Shown in pieces: positions 11,202 to 25,800 of a DNA stretch of 64,000 nt (positions are counted from its first letter, which is position 1; the number at the start of each line of letters is the position of its first letter). Source of the stretch: Lophius americanus (lineage: Eukaryota; Chordata; Actinopteri; Lophiiformes; Lophiidae). Under the pieces are notes generated by a model. It was not told the DNA's origin. It searched no databases and saw nothing but the letters and a program-made list of their open reading frames with translations. The stretch spans positions 6,422,001 through 6,486,000 of the forward strand of contig JBBDHG010000051.1 in NCBI GenBank assembly GCA_037951165.1. Direction: 5' to 3'. The position numbers were made by a program, and so were the translations under genes.

Positions 11202-12861
11202 TCAGATTTTGGCCTTCTTGGAAACCTCTTGGTCCCAGTCGGTATCCAGAACATCATTCCCCAAGTCAAACAGAGACAGTCCAGAGAACGGACCCCGGGA
11301 AGCGCCAATGCTTCTCTTTGGAGGAGGGCCTAGCTCGAAACACTTCCTCTTCTTCTGAGCGGCAGTGTTGTGATTTTCCACGGGAGCGCCGGTCAGTGGT
11401 TTGATACTGCTAATACGGTTTGCAGAGCCGCTGGCTTCTATCTGGTTTGTCTTCTCCCCTAAGGGATTTTGTTTGGGGGAAGTCCGAACTTTATCCTCTT
11501 CCCCTTTTGGCTTTCTATCCTCTCCAGTTGGAGAATGTTGATCCAAGTCTGTTGGTGCTGTGGTTGGGGGTTCATGTGTGCCGGCAAAGGCGAATCGGGA
11601 GAGTTTAGCAAGGGTTGAGGAGGCCAAGCTGGACGTGACGCGGTCGGATTTGGACGATTCAGGAATACGGTGTGGTTTTGTCGAGGAGCTCCCTTCACCA
11701 AAGTTGAATTGAATTCTTTGTTGTTGACAGAGATTTTCTGTATTATCAATCTCCTTTGTTCTAACTGCAGTTTTTCTGTCTGCCATTTCTTCCTTCCCAG
11801 AGGTAAAGACATCAGAATCCAAACAAACACTGTCGGCCATCTCAGTGGCTCCGCTCTCCTGTTTTCTCCTATTCCCACTTTTAGGAGGAATTTGGTTATG
11901 TCTGTTCTTCTCTGTGTCTGTATGTGGGCCGAACGAGTCGTCATGCTTCTGTGTTCTTAGTCTGCCTGGATTACGGTCACTTTGGAACCCTACACGGGCA
12001 TTAAGGTCAGAGCTGTGGACTGACAGTCTCATCTTTTCTTTTGGTTTGAATATAAAGTCGGAGAACTTTGTGTACAGTTCTCTCCTCGTTTCATCCTCTG
12101 CTGTCGTCTTTTCTCCCGTTGCAGCACTAACCTTCTTCCTCTCCATCTGTTCCCTCTGGTCATCCTTTGCAGATATATTGGGTTTTCCAGAGGACAGGAT
12201 ATCCAGAGCGGACTGGTTTGAGGGCCAGGTCTTACCTGATGACGTCGAGCTACTAGTGCGGGACTCTTTTATTGCCGTTCTGTCTAAAACGCCAGTCACT
12301 TTTTTACTCACATTGTTTTCAGACACCAGCCTCTCTGCAGTTCCTCCATTTCCCTCTTTGTCACCCTGCTGAGTTTTCATCTCCAGAGAAATTTGTCTTT
12401 TGTCTCTAAGATTTTTGGAGACTTTCTGAAACACACACTCCCTAGACCCGGGGAGTTTTCTATCATGCGGTCCCTCAGAGTGGTTCATATCTGCTCGGGT
12501 TGCAGAGCTTTTACCTTTAATTGGTCTTTTTATTTCTATATCTCTGTGTTCCTCTCTTGAAGCAGAGCTAATTGTTCCAGTGCTTCTTAGATTGTTGTTC
12601 TCATTTGAACAATTTGATAGTTTGGTTCTTACAGACGTCTCTGACCGAATGGATTCTGGTTTGCCATTCAGCTTCTGAGTAGATGTCATCATAGGTGAGA
12701 TGAGACCATCTGGTGACTTCGAAGGATTGATGGAGCGGAACCAGTCCAAGCCGTCGTCCTTGATTTCAGGAGGTGGTGCTTTGTTGATTGGGGTTTTGTC
12801 TGTGCGTTGAGGTTGGTAACGGCCTGATGGCGGGGAGTCATCTGAAGTGCTGCACTTTAGC
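11202..12861 (-). CDS. mcm9: MCM9 last coding exon, long C-terminal extension
   Basis: This 1,660-nt exon encodes about 553 residues, nearly half the protein, outside the helicase core. It opens with LKCSTSDDSPP and contains DDGLDWF, matching the human DDSLDWF block. Near the end are KLSRFAFAG, which resembles the human LAKFTF/LANFCF motifs, a basic KKRK cluster that fits a nuclear signal, and the conserved terminal block around LFDLG...DTDWDQE. The rest is Ser/Lys/Thr-rich and poorly conserved. The acceptor GTTGGTAG precedes 12861, so the open frame continuing upstream to 12950 is intron read-through. Confidence 0.95.
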
Positions 12862-15800
12862 CTACCAACAAAGAGAGGATAAATAAAGTCTGGTGGTGCC
12901 ACGTTAAGAGCTACAGGCTCTTTGATTATTATTCCAATTACTCCACTCATGTCCTATTGTTAAGCAAATTAGTGAAAGAATTGCTCGATCAAAGAAGATA
13001 ATGATTTAAAGACAAAGCTCTAGTGCCCATGTGACAATACCGCTCTAGTAGTCCTGTAAGGTAAAGATGTGGCTCTAGTACCTCTGAAGTAATGATGCGG
13101 CGTTGATGCCTCTATGACGTAGCTCTAGTGTCCCTTATGATGTAATAATGTAGGACTAGTACCTCTGTAACACGACTGTACTGCCTTTGTCCTGTGATGT
13201 AATGACGTTGCTGTAGTGCCTCTATCACATGAAGACATGCCATTCATGATATCTTAACAGAGGCTGTTAGTTGTAAGCTCTGAACTTTGTCTAGCAGTTG
13301 GAGGTAAACCAGAATCAGCACTGCGCAGTAACTGGGAGTCAACGAGTGGAGATGCGGTTTGTTCCTCACCGGGCCAGTCTGCGCCGCTCCTTCTGATGCA
13401 ACAAGGGCAGGTTGAGTCCCTCTAGCAGCATCTCACACTGAGTCTGGTACTGCTGACCGGGGTCAGTAGGGAATGAGGTGAGTAATGCGTTCACATTTCC
13501 CAGCAGGGAACCGCCCTAGAACGAGGGTGTTACCATTGTTACAGACAACAGCAATATCAGAGAAACAGGAGAAGTAGCACGTATGAAAATATTAGTAGGC
13601 TACTCGTGAGTCACCGTTAAAATGACCACAAGCAAGAAACTGAAGCTATTCACACCACAATGTGGGTTAAGTATAAGCCTTCTCTATAATACAGGACCAC
13701 TGACCCCGCTGGAACACTCAGCAGCAATAAAGACACAGAGAAATCTGAATTAAGTCCTGAAGGATGTAAATAGAGTCTTAGTTTTAGTTATTTATTGTGT
13801 TTGTGTGTCCGTTCAACATAATTTGAATGTACTTGTTTTACACTAATTTCATAGGAATTAATACAGAATACGTAGCGATCCCTGTGTGTCTGAACAACTT
13901 TTCATGGTCAACCGTGGGCCTTGCATGAAGTCCGCCCATGCTGTGGCACAACTGAAGTAGGTTGTGATTTATAAAAGGAAATCAGAGTTTTATAAATCAG
14001 ACTATTTTAGGGCACAAATCATTTGTCTGGCTTATGCCTTCTGAATCAAATGTTATAACTGAGGTCCATGTCTTATGAAGTTTGAAAGGAAGCTATAGAC
14101 ACTAGATACAAGCGTAGAATTTTCTTACTGAGAGGAGGTACAATGCTAGAATTCCTTCACCATGCCGCCCATCTATATTTGACTTATTGCTATTTTTACA
14201 TACATTTTGAAGGCTTTGTAAAACCAAATAATGTTGTGTCACCAGTCGAGGGACAAACCAGGGAAAAACCTGCCTCTGGGTGTGTATGTATTTGTCTGAC
14301 TGCCAGATCCATTAATCAATTAATTTTTGGAAGGAGCAATTTGTAGATGTTTGTCTGGGAATATCAATATATGGATATTAGAGAAGGAATTGTGAACATT
14401 GTTTATGCTAGAATAAATTATCCCTCTTGGTGTCTCCCCCTCCAGTCAAATTGGAAGTCCGCCCCTTCACCAGCCCTGCAAACACTGGCTGAATAAAGAC
14501 ACACAAAAGGTTAAAACCAAGTTGAAAGACGGTGTTATGTTTGCCTGTCATGCCCCACACAACTGTGTTTTTCAAAGTAAAAAATACTTTGACAATGGAG
14601 ACGATCCACTTCGGAGCATTGTCATTCAGTCACCAACACCTCCACTGAAAAAGATAAGAGGTCATATTCATGACCCCGTAGCAGTGTGAGTGACTGAGTT
14701 TGGTCCTCACCTGCATGGAGCACTCCATGACAGCGACGGCCATCACAGCATCCTCTATGGTCACCGTCTCTCTGTACATGAGCCTGGCGTGAGCTGGAAC
14801 ACATAAATAGTTTGTATGAGTGCTACAGTTCTTCCGATTTCATCCAGTTCCACATATTCCACTTTTTTTTTCTTTTTTCGCTGAAGCTATTTTTTGTTAT
14901 TATATATAAGGAAAATCCACCAAGACAATTAGATCAAGGATGATGCAATAGTGCCACAGCCCTGGCTTCAAATCCACATCAACTTCCTACAGGAGTCATA
15001 TCTCAATCCAAAGTACCATTTTGTGGCTGGTTGTGGAAAAGGCCGTCCACTCATCATCCCCCCATGCAACATGAGCATTAAATCTCTTAGAGAGACCTCT
15101 CTACAGAGACTGAAGGCTGTTAATGTTTACAAATGTGCATCTTTTCTTTCTTTTCCTACTGAACGACACGCACATTATGCACTGCTCATAACAACAATCA
15201 AATTCTAGCCCTATAGCTACTTTTGTCAGTGTTGTTCACATTTCTTCCAGCAAAGTATCTTCAAGAGTGAAGAGCAGGACTTTGTTTCAAAGATTCTCGG
15301 ATGTTAGCGGCACGACTAATTTGAATGCACACACTATGAAGGAAAATTCCTGGTCAGATTGTCATACTTCTATTTTTGGGGTAAAATGCTGCTATCGGAA
15401 AATAATAATAATAATAATAATACATTTAATTTATAATGCACTTCTTCATGCTGCAAAATTCCTCTGTTCATCGTCTGCACTACTTACAGCATTTCTGTAC
15501 ATTTATTAATATATTTGGGTTTATAACTTAACCAAGCCCGGCCTAAATTCCTCCTGAGCATTACATCATTTCTTAAACTTGTTTACAATTCTGAGCATTG
15601 AAGTTTCAAGTCAGATTGATTCAATTCCATGCCCACCTTCAGCCAGTCTGCTGGCAAATAATTGCACTTATTTGGTTTAAGTTAGAGAAATCACCACATT
15701 AACTGTAGTAGATGTCTTCACTCATGTATGAACCGTTCAAAAATAACAGTCCCCTGAGACTTCAATGTAACTCTCCCGAAGTTAAAAGACCCCGACATCC

Positions 15801-16803
15801 CACTGGAAAATAACTGCATACAGGTTGAACCCTTAAGATTGTAATGACCACGATTTTCTGTCCAAAATTAATTCCACAATTCCATGCCCACCTTCAGCCA
15901 GTCTGCTCAGACTCTCCAACATACGGATTGTGGTACGGGCCGTGTTGCGATTGTCGCTCCGTCTCTGCAGCTGGTAGTACCGTGTTAAGATGCTGTTGGC
16001 CTCCTCAGACACCTGTGGCTGCAAGCGTTTAATTACGCTGAAGTAAGCCTTAATTTTCTCCAATGCCCACAGGCTGGAGGACTCTGCACACGGTCCTGCG
16101 AGCAGAACAGAGTCACTGAGATATAAATCGATGTCTATATCTCGTAATATCTATTACGAGGCAGAGGTTATCCTTGAAGTGATCACGGTCAACAAGACAC
16201 AACGCAGCTGTGGAAGGAAACAAGTCGCAGAAGTCACCATCAAGAGCTGGAAATACCAATATTTTAAACTGCTGCTGTGTTTCTGCGTAGGCCTGAACCC
16301 ATTCATCCAGATCATCACAAAGCATAGATATGGATACAAGTTCTGAAGTCTAGTGACCATTAGCCGCCTTCTATAGGTGGATGACATCCAGCTTTACACC
16401 AAGAAAGCGATCGACTCACTAATCCAGCAGGAAAATGTATCTACAGCGACGACTTTGGGATTTCATGATAAAAATGTGTGATTGTCTGATATGAACCACG
16501 GTGTTGTCCGGTTGACAAACTTTTGCTAGTCTTCGGCAGTAATTGAAACTATCATCAAGCATAAGGTTGTGCTTGGTATCAGAAGACCGGTGATGAGCCT
16601 AGCTGTCAACTGCTGGGACTTGGTTGTAGGCAGACGTTGGAGGAGGCTGCTGGAAAGACCTGCTAAACCAGAATGAATGAATGTAGGTAGGTAGGTATGT
16701 ATGCATGCATGTATGCATGTATGTATGTATGTATGTATGTATGTATGTATGTATGTATGTATGTATGTATGTATGTATGTATGTATGTATGTATGTATGC
16801 ATC

Positions 16804-16837
<34 letters not shown>

Positions 16838-19800
16838 TGTATGCATCTATATATGTATGTATGTATGTATGTAATGTCTTCAGCTCCTACTTCCAGAAAA
16901 TTCCTATGCGTCCATAAAAAGGCTCGGCACATAGAATTTGAGCGGGCCATGTTCTCAATCTGCATTTTAGAAGAGGTTGGTAGGAGATGATGTCATTGGA
17001 TCATCTGTTCCAGGCTTGGAGGTGGCACAGAAATCCACTGATGGATTCAAGGACGCAGTTAAGCTTAAGAGCAAGACCCTACTCTTTTGGTTGGCTGATG
17101 GATCTACTGTAGCAACAGAATGAGGTCAGCTGGATTGTAGCTTGGCAGTGACTGAAACATAACTAAAATTAATAACATATAATTAATTTTCCATTTATTT
17201 CCACATTCAACAGCATATTTTCTACCTCTGTCCTCCAGAATAAAAGATGAGATGACGCGGTCCCACTCTGCGTTTTTGGTGTCCATCAGAACTAGAACCA
17301 GGTCAAAACGACTCAGTAGAGGGCTAGCCAGAGCAACGTTCACAGACAGCGGCTCGCTGGGGTTGTACTGTCCTTTAGGGTTGGTGGCTGCAAGGATTGA
17401 TGTCCGAGTGTTCAGCTTACACACCATACTGAAGGGAGAGGGAACGTAGAGAAAGATAATTGAAATATGAATCTTTGTTCCATCTTAACATTTCTTGCCA
17501 GGAAGACTTATCAGTACATTAGGTTTCTCTACATCAGGGATGATACGACCGGCCCGCTCTAAAAAACCCTGCTCTATACGTCAATGAGAAAAGTTGTGCG
17601 GCACTCAGTTTTTCATTGTGACCATGATATTTCTACCCGAGGAGGCTAGAGGAAGAAATTTGAATCCAGATTAAATCCTGAGCATAACCAGGTACTTGTA
17701 ATGAAATTGATTCCTCAAGGTCAGTATGCATGTGAACTATTGATTTATTGCAAAATGTGTCCATCATAGGGTGAAGTGCGAGAAATGAACACTGATGACT
17801 TCACAACGACAGAAATCCAACCTAGATGGTGATGCCATGAACAACTAAAGGCTGATATACACTAACAACAGCGTCTGACTACAGAAGAGCAGTCTGACGA
17901 AGAGGCGGAGCCTTGCTCTTAATCTCTTTACTTAGTCTTTGGCCTCCTGGTCCACATTTGTTTTATTCCACAGATTGGCTGGGGCAGGTCATGAACATTT
18001 TTTAATTCTAATAATAGATAATTAATTAGAAAATATTAATTACGTCACCTGCATCTATCCTCTTGCAACATAAACACTAAGGGTGTCGCCATTGTCCGTG
18101 CTATGTACACAGGAGGCACCACTGCTTAGCTTCATTCATGGTTTAAAACCTGTTCTGCTCATTGAGTTAAGTTAATGCTCGCCTTAATTATATAACTAAA
18201 ATCTTAACTTAAAATAGCTCCACAACTATCAGGTGTACTTGCAAAAACTTCGTGTCTATGCATTGGTTAGACTTAGAATAATTTATTTACAGTGTCAGTA
18301 AAGGCAATGATGGTCAGTAGTGTCTTTTTTTCAGATAAAAAAGGCTATAACATTATGTCACGGTAATGCATTGAAACTAAATAATCAATGAATTTGGTCA
18401 GAAGCTCTTTGATAACAACCTCATCAAATTTGATAGAAATACCAAAAAGTTCATCTTAATCTCCGCAGTTCTTGTGGGATAGGACCAGGACGACTCTCTA
18501 TTTGGTAAAGTTGGATGGCTAATGTACCCAAAATGTGCCAAAACAGAGATTGTGACGCCAAGAGAGGGATTTTGGCTGCAAAGTACCACATACGTCCAGT
18601 AGTGGGAGCTACTTGCACATACTACCACCTTTGGCTAAGACAAAAATAAGGTTTTGCTCAAAATCTAGCATTGAAGAGAGTAATAAAAAAATCAAATAAT
18701 GAAAAACTAGGTAGAGTGGGCCTTCAGAGTTTTAAATCTCCCCTCTAGTAACATCTAATCTTATTAATGTTTTTGTACACATCCAATACACCCAACTAAC
18801 AGTCCAGGATCATACAGTGAAAAGAGTCCAGGTTGCAAATACTCTATGTGTGAGGAGATACAGGAATGAAGTGATGTATGCATGTGGAGACATGTGCATG
18901 AGGAAATGGGCATGTAGATATGAGGACATGTACGCGTGTCCTACCCAGCTTTGGCCACACTAATAGACTGCTGCTCCATAGCTTCATGGATGCTGATGCG
19001 GTCATGTTCCTTGATGCTATTGAATTCATCAATGCAGCACAAACCACCGTCAGACAGGACCAGGGCTCCAGCCTCCAGGTGCCACTCACCTCCATCCTTC
19101 ACCGCTGCTACCGTCAGTCCTAAGGTGAAACAATTATGTGTTCAAATATCACTTATCCAATAATATACTAAATGTTTTGCATGTAAATAAATACATTTAC
19201 AATATATTACAGGATGTATAGTTTCATATTTGAGTAAATGAGGCACTACAACTGTTTATCCTAAGATCTGATCGTGGACAGGTCTTACCTGCACTTGTTG
19301 ATCCGATTCCAGCTGTGAGCACAGAGCGAGGCATAATCTTAGCTGCATACTTGAGGAACTGTGACTTCCCTGTCCCTGGGTCTCCAACCAGCAACATGTG
19401 ACACTCGCCTAATGAAAAGAACTCTATAGTGACACTCCTTTTCGCAGAAGATGCCAGCAGTAGACATCAGAAATGAACAACAAAGGCAGTTGACCCAAGT
19501 TTTTTCTACCCTATTTTTGATTTTCCTGGTGCTTCATGTTGATGTGCTGAGTGTGAGCTTGTCTGTGAGGGACCGTCACATTGCAAAGTCCTTCAAATGT
19601 TGCTGAGGATAACCTCAAAGTGAACTTTCCAAGGCCCTCCCAAATCCGGACTCATTGCATGTGGCCATTGTGAATAGTCAATGCAATTGTGCTTCTATCA
19701 GCTTAAAAGGTGGTAGTCTGTTTGTTCCATTTCAAACGGTAAATCCCCTATGTAGTAGCCATAAAGCCAATAACAGGCCCTTCACATGAGTAATGTGAAG

Positions 19801-22800
19801 GTGGATTAATAGAGAAACGTAAACCATGGTAACAACTGTGTGACAGCATAGAAACTAAGTGCGTCAGCTAGAATAAACTGTGACGGACCAGAGTAAGGTT
19901 TTGACATAAAAGAACAAAGATCTGCCGGGTTCGATTACTAGTCTCTCAGACTCGTATAGAAAAATGCGGCCTGAGCTGTGCTCTAACTTACAAGTGCAGA
20001 TGAGATGGTAGATGAAATTCAGAATTATTGATAAGTAATGTTATGTACAGCAAAGCATAAACAATATACTATAAGAGAGAAGAAAATATTTCCTCTTATA
20101 ACTGTGGTCTGTAAAACCTGCCATCAGTGCTGATGGGACTGATAAATGATCTTACATGAGTCTACAGAGGGGTGTCACCGAAGAGGTGGGAGTATGGTGT
20201 GTAGAGAGAGTGTAACTCTTTTGTTGAGACTTTTGAATGATGCTAAATCTTAAAGTGTTTGAGTTTGGTCTCTGCTCGTATCTAATTTCCAGTCTATGGA
20301 GATTGAAAGCCACTTGAGCTTACCTACATTTCAGGCACTAACTGCAACCTTTCCCCTGTGGCATCCTTAGTAGGTTAGTGGTCACTGAATCCTCCACACC
20401 CAAAATATTGTACTATTTCTACCTGCTCCGTCATATTATAAGGCAAAAAAAAGCTGTAAACTATCGTGCTTAGAGGTTATAAAACATGCGGTAAGATGGT
20501 TTAAAACAATTCTTAATCTTAATTATTCTTAATCGCTGCTATTTTCAGATGTATCCTTTGAAAACATAGGAAAAATGAACGACATACCCCTGATCTTTGT
20601 CCCTGAGGAATCTATTCTTTGCACGCCTCCAGCCAGCACCATGGCCACCGCCAGTTTAATCAGATACATGCCAAACACCTGTGGGCACAGGCTCAACAAG
20701 AGGTGGTTCCTACCTACATGGGGGGGTTGAGAAAATACTTTTTTAAGAATAAAAGAAGAAAGATTATTTTTTGCTGACAGAAACAGTCAGATGCATACCA
20801 GCTATGGGATCGTGTTTGTAGCTCTCCCAGAAGTCTTCAAATTCTTTCTGAACGTCCTTCATGATGAGAGCAGTAGCAGCCTGCTGGTTTTTCACCTCTA
20901 CGTTGTTGGCTTTGAGGACCAGCTCCACGTCACAGCGAGAGCCATCAAAAAAGGGCTTCCAGCGCTGGCAGATCACCCCGTAGACAGTCACATCGTCTCC
21001 TAGGAGCAGCCCACACAGTCCAGTCCACAGTTACGCACAGCTACAGCATGAGCCACATGTACACTCCCTCCATTAGCTGAGAGGGAATGCTGCAGCAGCT
21101 CATTTCAACCTTCATTCTGAAACACTTTATCATCATCATCATCATCATCATCAGCACAGGTCTAAAAAGGTTTTGTCCATCTTGTCTGGATATCTTACAC
21201 AGAAATATGGAGGAGTATGACACTGGATTTCCACAGTGTGATCACAGGGAGTCAGTACAAGGACAACTGACTCCCTGGGTCGTGTTCTGTGCACAAGTGT
21301 GTTAATGCCAGACTTTGCAACTGATACCAGTAAGGTGAAAATTCTGTTCTTAGACTTCTCCAGTGCACAAAACATGACCCAGGCCCACCAGCTGATAGAG
21401 AAACCGACCAGAGCGCAAGGCGATTTCTACCTCGTTACCTAACTGATAGACCAGTTTGTCAGGCTGACTTACTAACATTCTGACTCGGTCATAAGCAGGA
21501 GCACCACAGTGGATTGTGCTGCCCCCCTCCTCCTCTCGGGCCACATGAAAACGTTTTCAGACAGCACTGCCATTGTAGGAGGTAGGGAAGGAGGAGCACA
21601 GGAACCTGATGGTTGACTTTATGGGGTTGTTGTCAACTGAACCAGTTGCAGATCAACTCATCCAAGATCAAATACATAGTATTTGACAAATGGAGGACCA
21701 GACCCCCAGTCTACATTTCGTTTTGAGTCAGTGGGTGAGGTACAATCCAACAACTGTGGGATGTGCTGGACAATCAAGACTGATCTATGAAGGCCCCCCT
21801 ATTGCAATTTCCAGAACTTAAGTTATCTGTTCCTAAAGTCTTGTTACCAAATACCACAGCAAACCTTCAGGGGTTTGCTGGAGTCATTGCCTAGATGCTG
21901 TTTTGGCAGAAGGTCATGCGACCCAAAATTAGTGAGATGGTTAAGATGTTATCGGTTTAGTGTAATTATAGTACCAGGTAGTATACAAACAGTATACTAC
22001 TCATCAGTAAATTATATGTCAGTATGGGGATGTGTACACTAACTGAAATAAGTGATGAGAGACACAGTATTTCCCAAACCCGATTAAGAGGAAAAGATGG
22101 ACGGATGGATGTTAATACTTGGTAGTTTTCTCATAACTGAGTCAGTGTCCTTCAGTGCACGGTACTTTTAAAGTAAAGTGTTGCGTCTGCTAATTAAAGT
22201 GTGTCTTATTTGACGGAAGAGTAGTTTGTGCTAACAAGCTGTTTTAGCTTATGAAACTTTGCTATTTACAGTTCTTACCAGATTTACAGCTGTCAACCAG
22301 GTCATCCTCCAGAACCACTACCATAGAGCGAGGAATACTGCCGACCGACAGCCTCTGGACCTGTGGCAGAGGGGGGGGGGGATACATAATTACTCTTCAA
22401 TTACTCTTCCTAAATACATGCAGGGGAAAGATTTTATCAGGCAGAAACAATACATCATACCCTAGACCCCCCAGACCATAATAATAACATTTCAATATGT
22501 GCAAGACACAGCCTTCAGTATGGAGTTCGCAATAGAAACGCAAGACGGTTCGCATGCAGGAAAAATGATTTGCGAGCAAAGACCGTGATTCGCAAAGAAA
22601 AAACATGATTGACAAACAAATATTTTCTGTTTTGCAAACACAAAACGTGCTACAGACAACTGCAGCATGTCCTACAAGTACAAATGTGCATTTACAAGTA
22701 CAAGAAAATGTATTCTACAGCTGCACAAAACAAACCACACATGACGTTTGGCACAAATTTACCGCATGAGAGACATGTTACTTATACGCCAGCGTCTTCA

Positions 22801-25800
22801 GTTTTGTGTGTGTGATCAGTGGAGTTTTGAAAACCGCATCTTCACCTTCCAATCAATTTTCCTCAATGTAGGGCAGCTCCCATCGTTCTTTAACATCCAT
22901 AACATTTTCATTGGATTGCTGCTGTAATGCCTGGTACATTTTTGACATCATCCCCCTATTTGATTCTTCCTCTGTATAGTTCATCAACAGTTCTTCAGTT
23001 TTAGTTGGTTCTCCACGGATATTTTCCCATATGCTAATGTTTCTGAAGATAATGTCTTAGCTGTAAGAATTCATAAAAGGTGTCTACTGGTAAACTAAAT
23101 TACTGTGAAAGTGGTTCAAATGATTGCATAGTTTGACTTTTGAACATTTGTCATATATAAATTATTCCATTGCTTGTCCATTTACCATAGTAGATGGTTA
23201 AAAGTCTGGATTTTTTATTGGATGGCACATAGAAATATATTGTCCAATTCATGGTGCCTCCAGTCGTCCAGTAGTCCACAGTCAGGTCCAGTGTGGTAAA
23301 CTTACAGGCCACTGTTTATAATATTTTTTTCCTGAGGTGTGAAATGTTCTGTAAACTAACAAAAATGTTAACAAAAAGAGTTTTGAAAAAAAAAGAAGAA
23401 AAAGGAGGAATTTACTACGTCATTTTGACTAGTCATAATTCCAATAAAAGATATCTACTGCATGACATCATTCTGACTAGACAGACCTTATTTCAAGATA
23501 TTTTAAAAAGGCCTATGTGGATATCTTGAATTAAAAGTATAACTAGTCGGAATTCAAGTGTCGATAACTGAAACCGGAATTGCAAATAGTCATAATACAT
23601 TTGCGGATATCGGCAATGTGTATTGTAGATTTGATCGGAAAAGGGATTGTAGATATCTGAGAAAACCCATACACATGAATGGCAAAGTAAATTTGAACGG
23701 TGTTAGACAAAATGATGTTATCAATATCTGGAACCGACTTGTCAAAAATATACGACAGATATCTTGTTTTGACAGGTTAAATGGAGGTTGTAAATATAAG
23801 CAATAAATATCCAGTCTAGCTAATACATTTTAAAAGGGCTTAGATACATCCAAATGATAGTAATGTTCAAGACTAAAAAAGCTGAATCATTCATTTGTTT
23901 GAATAAATGTAAAATGGTATGAGATTGGAAGTAATGTCTGGATAAAAGAGTATCACCAATGAAAAACAAAAAAATGCATCATTGGCCTACTTGCTCTTGT
24001 ATCTTGATTTCCTGGTAGTCCCTACAGGCAGCAGGCTCCGATCCTCCAGACAGACAGCTGAATTTGATGGAGTTACAGCCTTCGGGGTTAGGACAGGACG
24101 TAAGTGGGACAAAAGTATAGAACTGCTCAAAATCCGCCGGCATCGTGAAAACATGACGACACTTTGTGCACATGTAGTCCCGTTCGTATTCCAGAACCTG
24201 TGAGGGTTGAAGAAAGTATGGATTCAACACATGACCCAAAGAAAAGGCAATATAACAGTCATAAGTGACGACACGTCGGTGCCCTCGGACCAAAGTTACA
24301 GATAAAAGTTCATTTTAAATAAACCTTTACATTTAAAGTTGTATTTGTTCCTACTCCTACAGGACATAATATTAGGGCTTTTCATATATTCATATATTTA
24401 CATATATAAGGCTTTTCCGACGCCAGAAATGTCTCAAAACTGCCTGGAATGCTTGATCGTATATCTTGCCGATACACGGTCAAGCATTCCTGGACTGGAG
24501 TACCAGTCTCTGCACCAATTGATTATTTATGAGAAAGAGAGCAGACGCTGGGGGTCTACATGCTACTTAGCAGATTTTTTACTGTACAAGTAGCCAATAC
24601 TTTGAAAAGAAAAGCTAGTATCTCTGAAAAGATATGTTCACTTTTTTGTTGGGCGGTATCATATCTGTCAATGCATGAAGTTCTGGTACTGGAAACCCTC
24701 CCAGGAAGGAACCCTGGCAGATGTTGGAACATCTCTAGTTCCACTAGTGGATTAATATCTTATTTTCTTCGTGATCAAAAGTTTGGAACAAGAATTCTTA
24801 TTTTTCTTAAAGATTCTTTAGGTCCTATAGGCCTTCATTGATAAGATAAGTGAAGAGACAAGACACGAGGAGAAGAAACCCAACACAAATAAAGATCATC
24901 AATAACAACAAAACCTAACAACAGCAACAATGACAATCCATTTATCTCTCCAAACATCAAGTCTTGTGTTAGGGACAAAGTCCGAGTTCAAATTTAAGAT
25001 AGACACCTTGTGTCTCTGACGCAAAGAAACCAAACTAGCTTGTTGGGCTGGTTGAAGTAAAGGCACAAACTGCTGCACCATGAAGGAGGGAAAGACAAGA
25101 AGAACGTAGCCAATGTGAATAATCAACTCGGGTGTCCATAACCGCAAACCAAAACAGTGCATAACTGTATCCATCCAGCTCACACAGCCTAAATTCTTGT
25201 TCTTTCATATGAGAGCATAATTATGTATTTGTGTGAAAATTTCTAAAATCTATGAATAATCTTGATTAAATAACTGATCAAAACACTGATGAAAATATCT
25301 GATTATCACGTTAGCCATAATTTTGCAGCCCTACATTCTATAATGTTTTAGTAAAGTTAAATTACATCAGGTCACCTATATTTATGTTATATAAATCTTT
25401 ACTCCTCTCATTAGCATCTCAGAAACATCTAATAGGACTATTTGTATTTCACTGAGGCTGAGCTCTTTATAGAAGAATTCATGCGATAACACAGAAAACT
25501 CGACAAAACACAAATTCTTCACTGATAATAATCAATGAGGACTGTAAACATAAAGTATTCAATTCCAATCTCTTTTGACTGAGAAGTCTTTGACCCCGGC
25601 TGTAAGGGAGGCTTCCCAGAGGAGCTCAGAGACATAACAGTCAACAACTGTGTTAAAGAGGTCCTACAACTGGATCCAATGAAAGAGATCACCTTCCATC
25701 ACCACCGCCACAAACTCCAAGCTGCCGCAGAAAACAGCGACCCCGAGGAAGAATTGAGTTGAAATGAGAGAAGACGTAAATTATCCACTGAAGGAAGCAT

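Noticed and set aside
11459..12372. Open frames of 96-175 codons over the MCM9 last exon
   Set aside because: Shadows of the large MCM9 exon in other frames.
16526..16990. Several Tyr/His/Ile/Val/Cys repetitive open frames
   Set aside because: Pure translation of an ATGT microsatellite.
23558..23806. 82-codon plus-strand frame in MCM9 intron 4
   Set aside because: Follows a degenerate dispersed repeat, no recognised domain, no supporting splice context.
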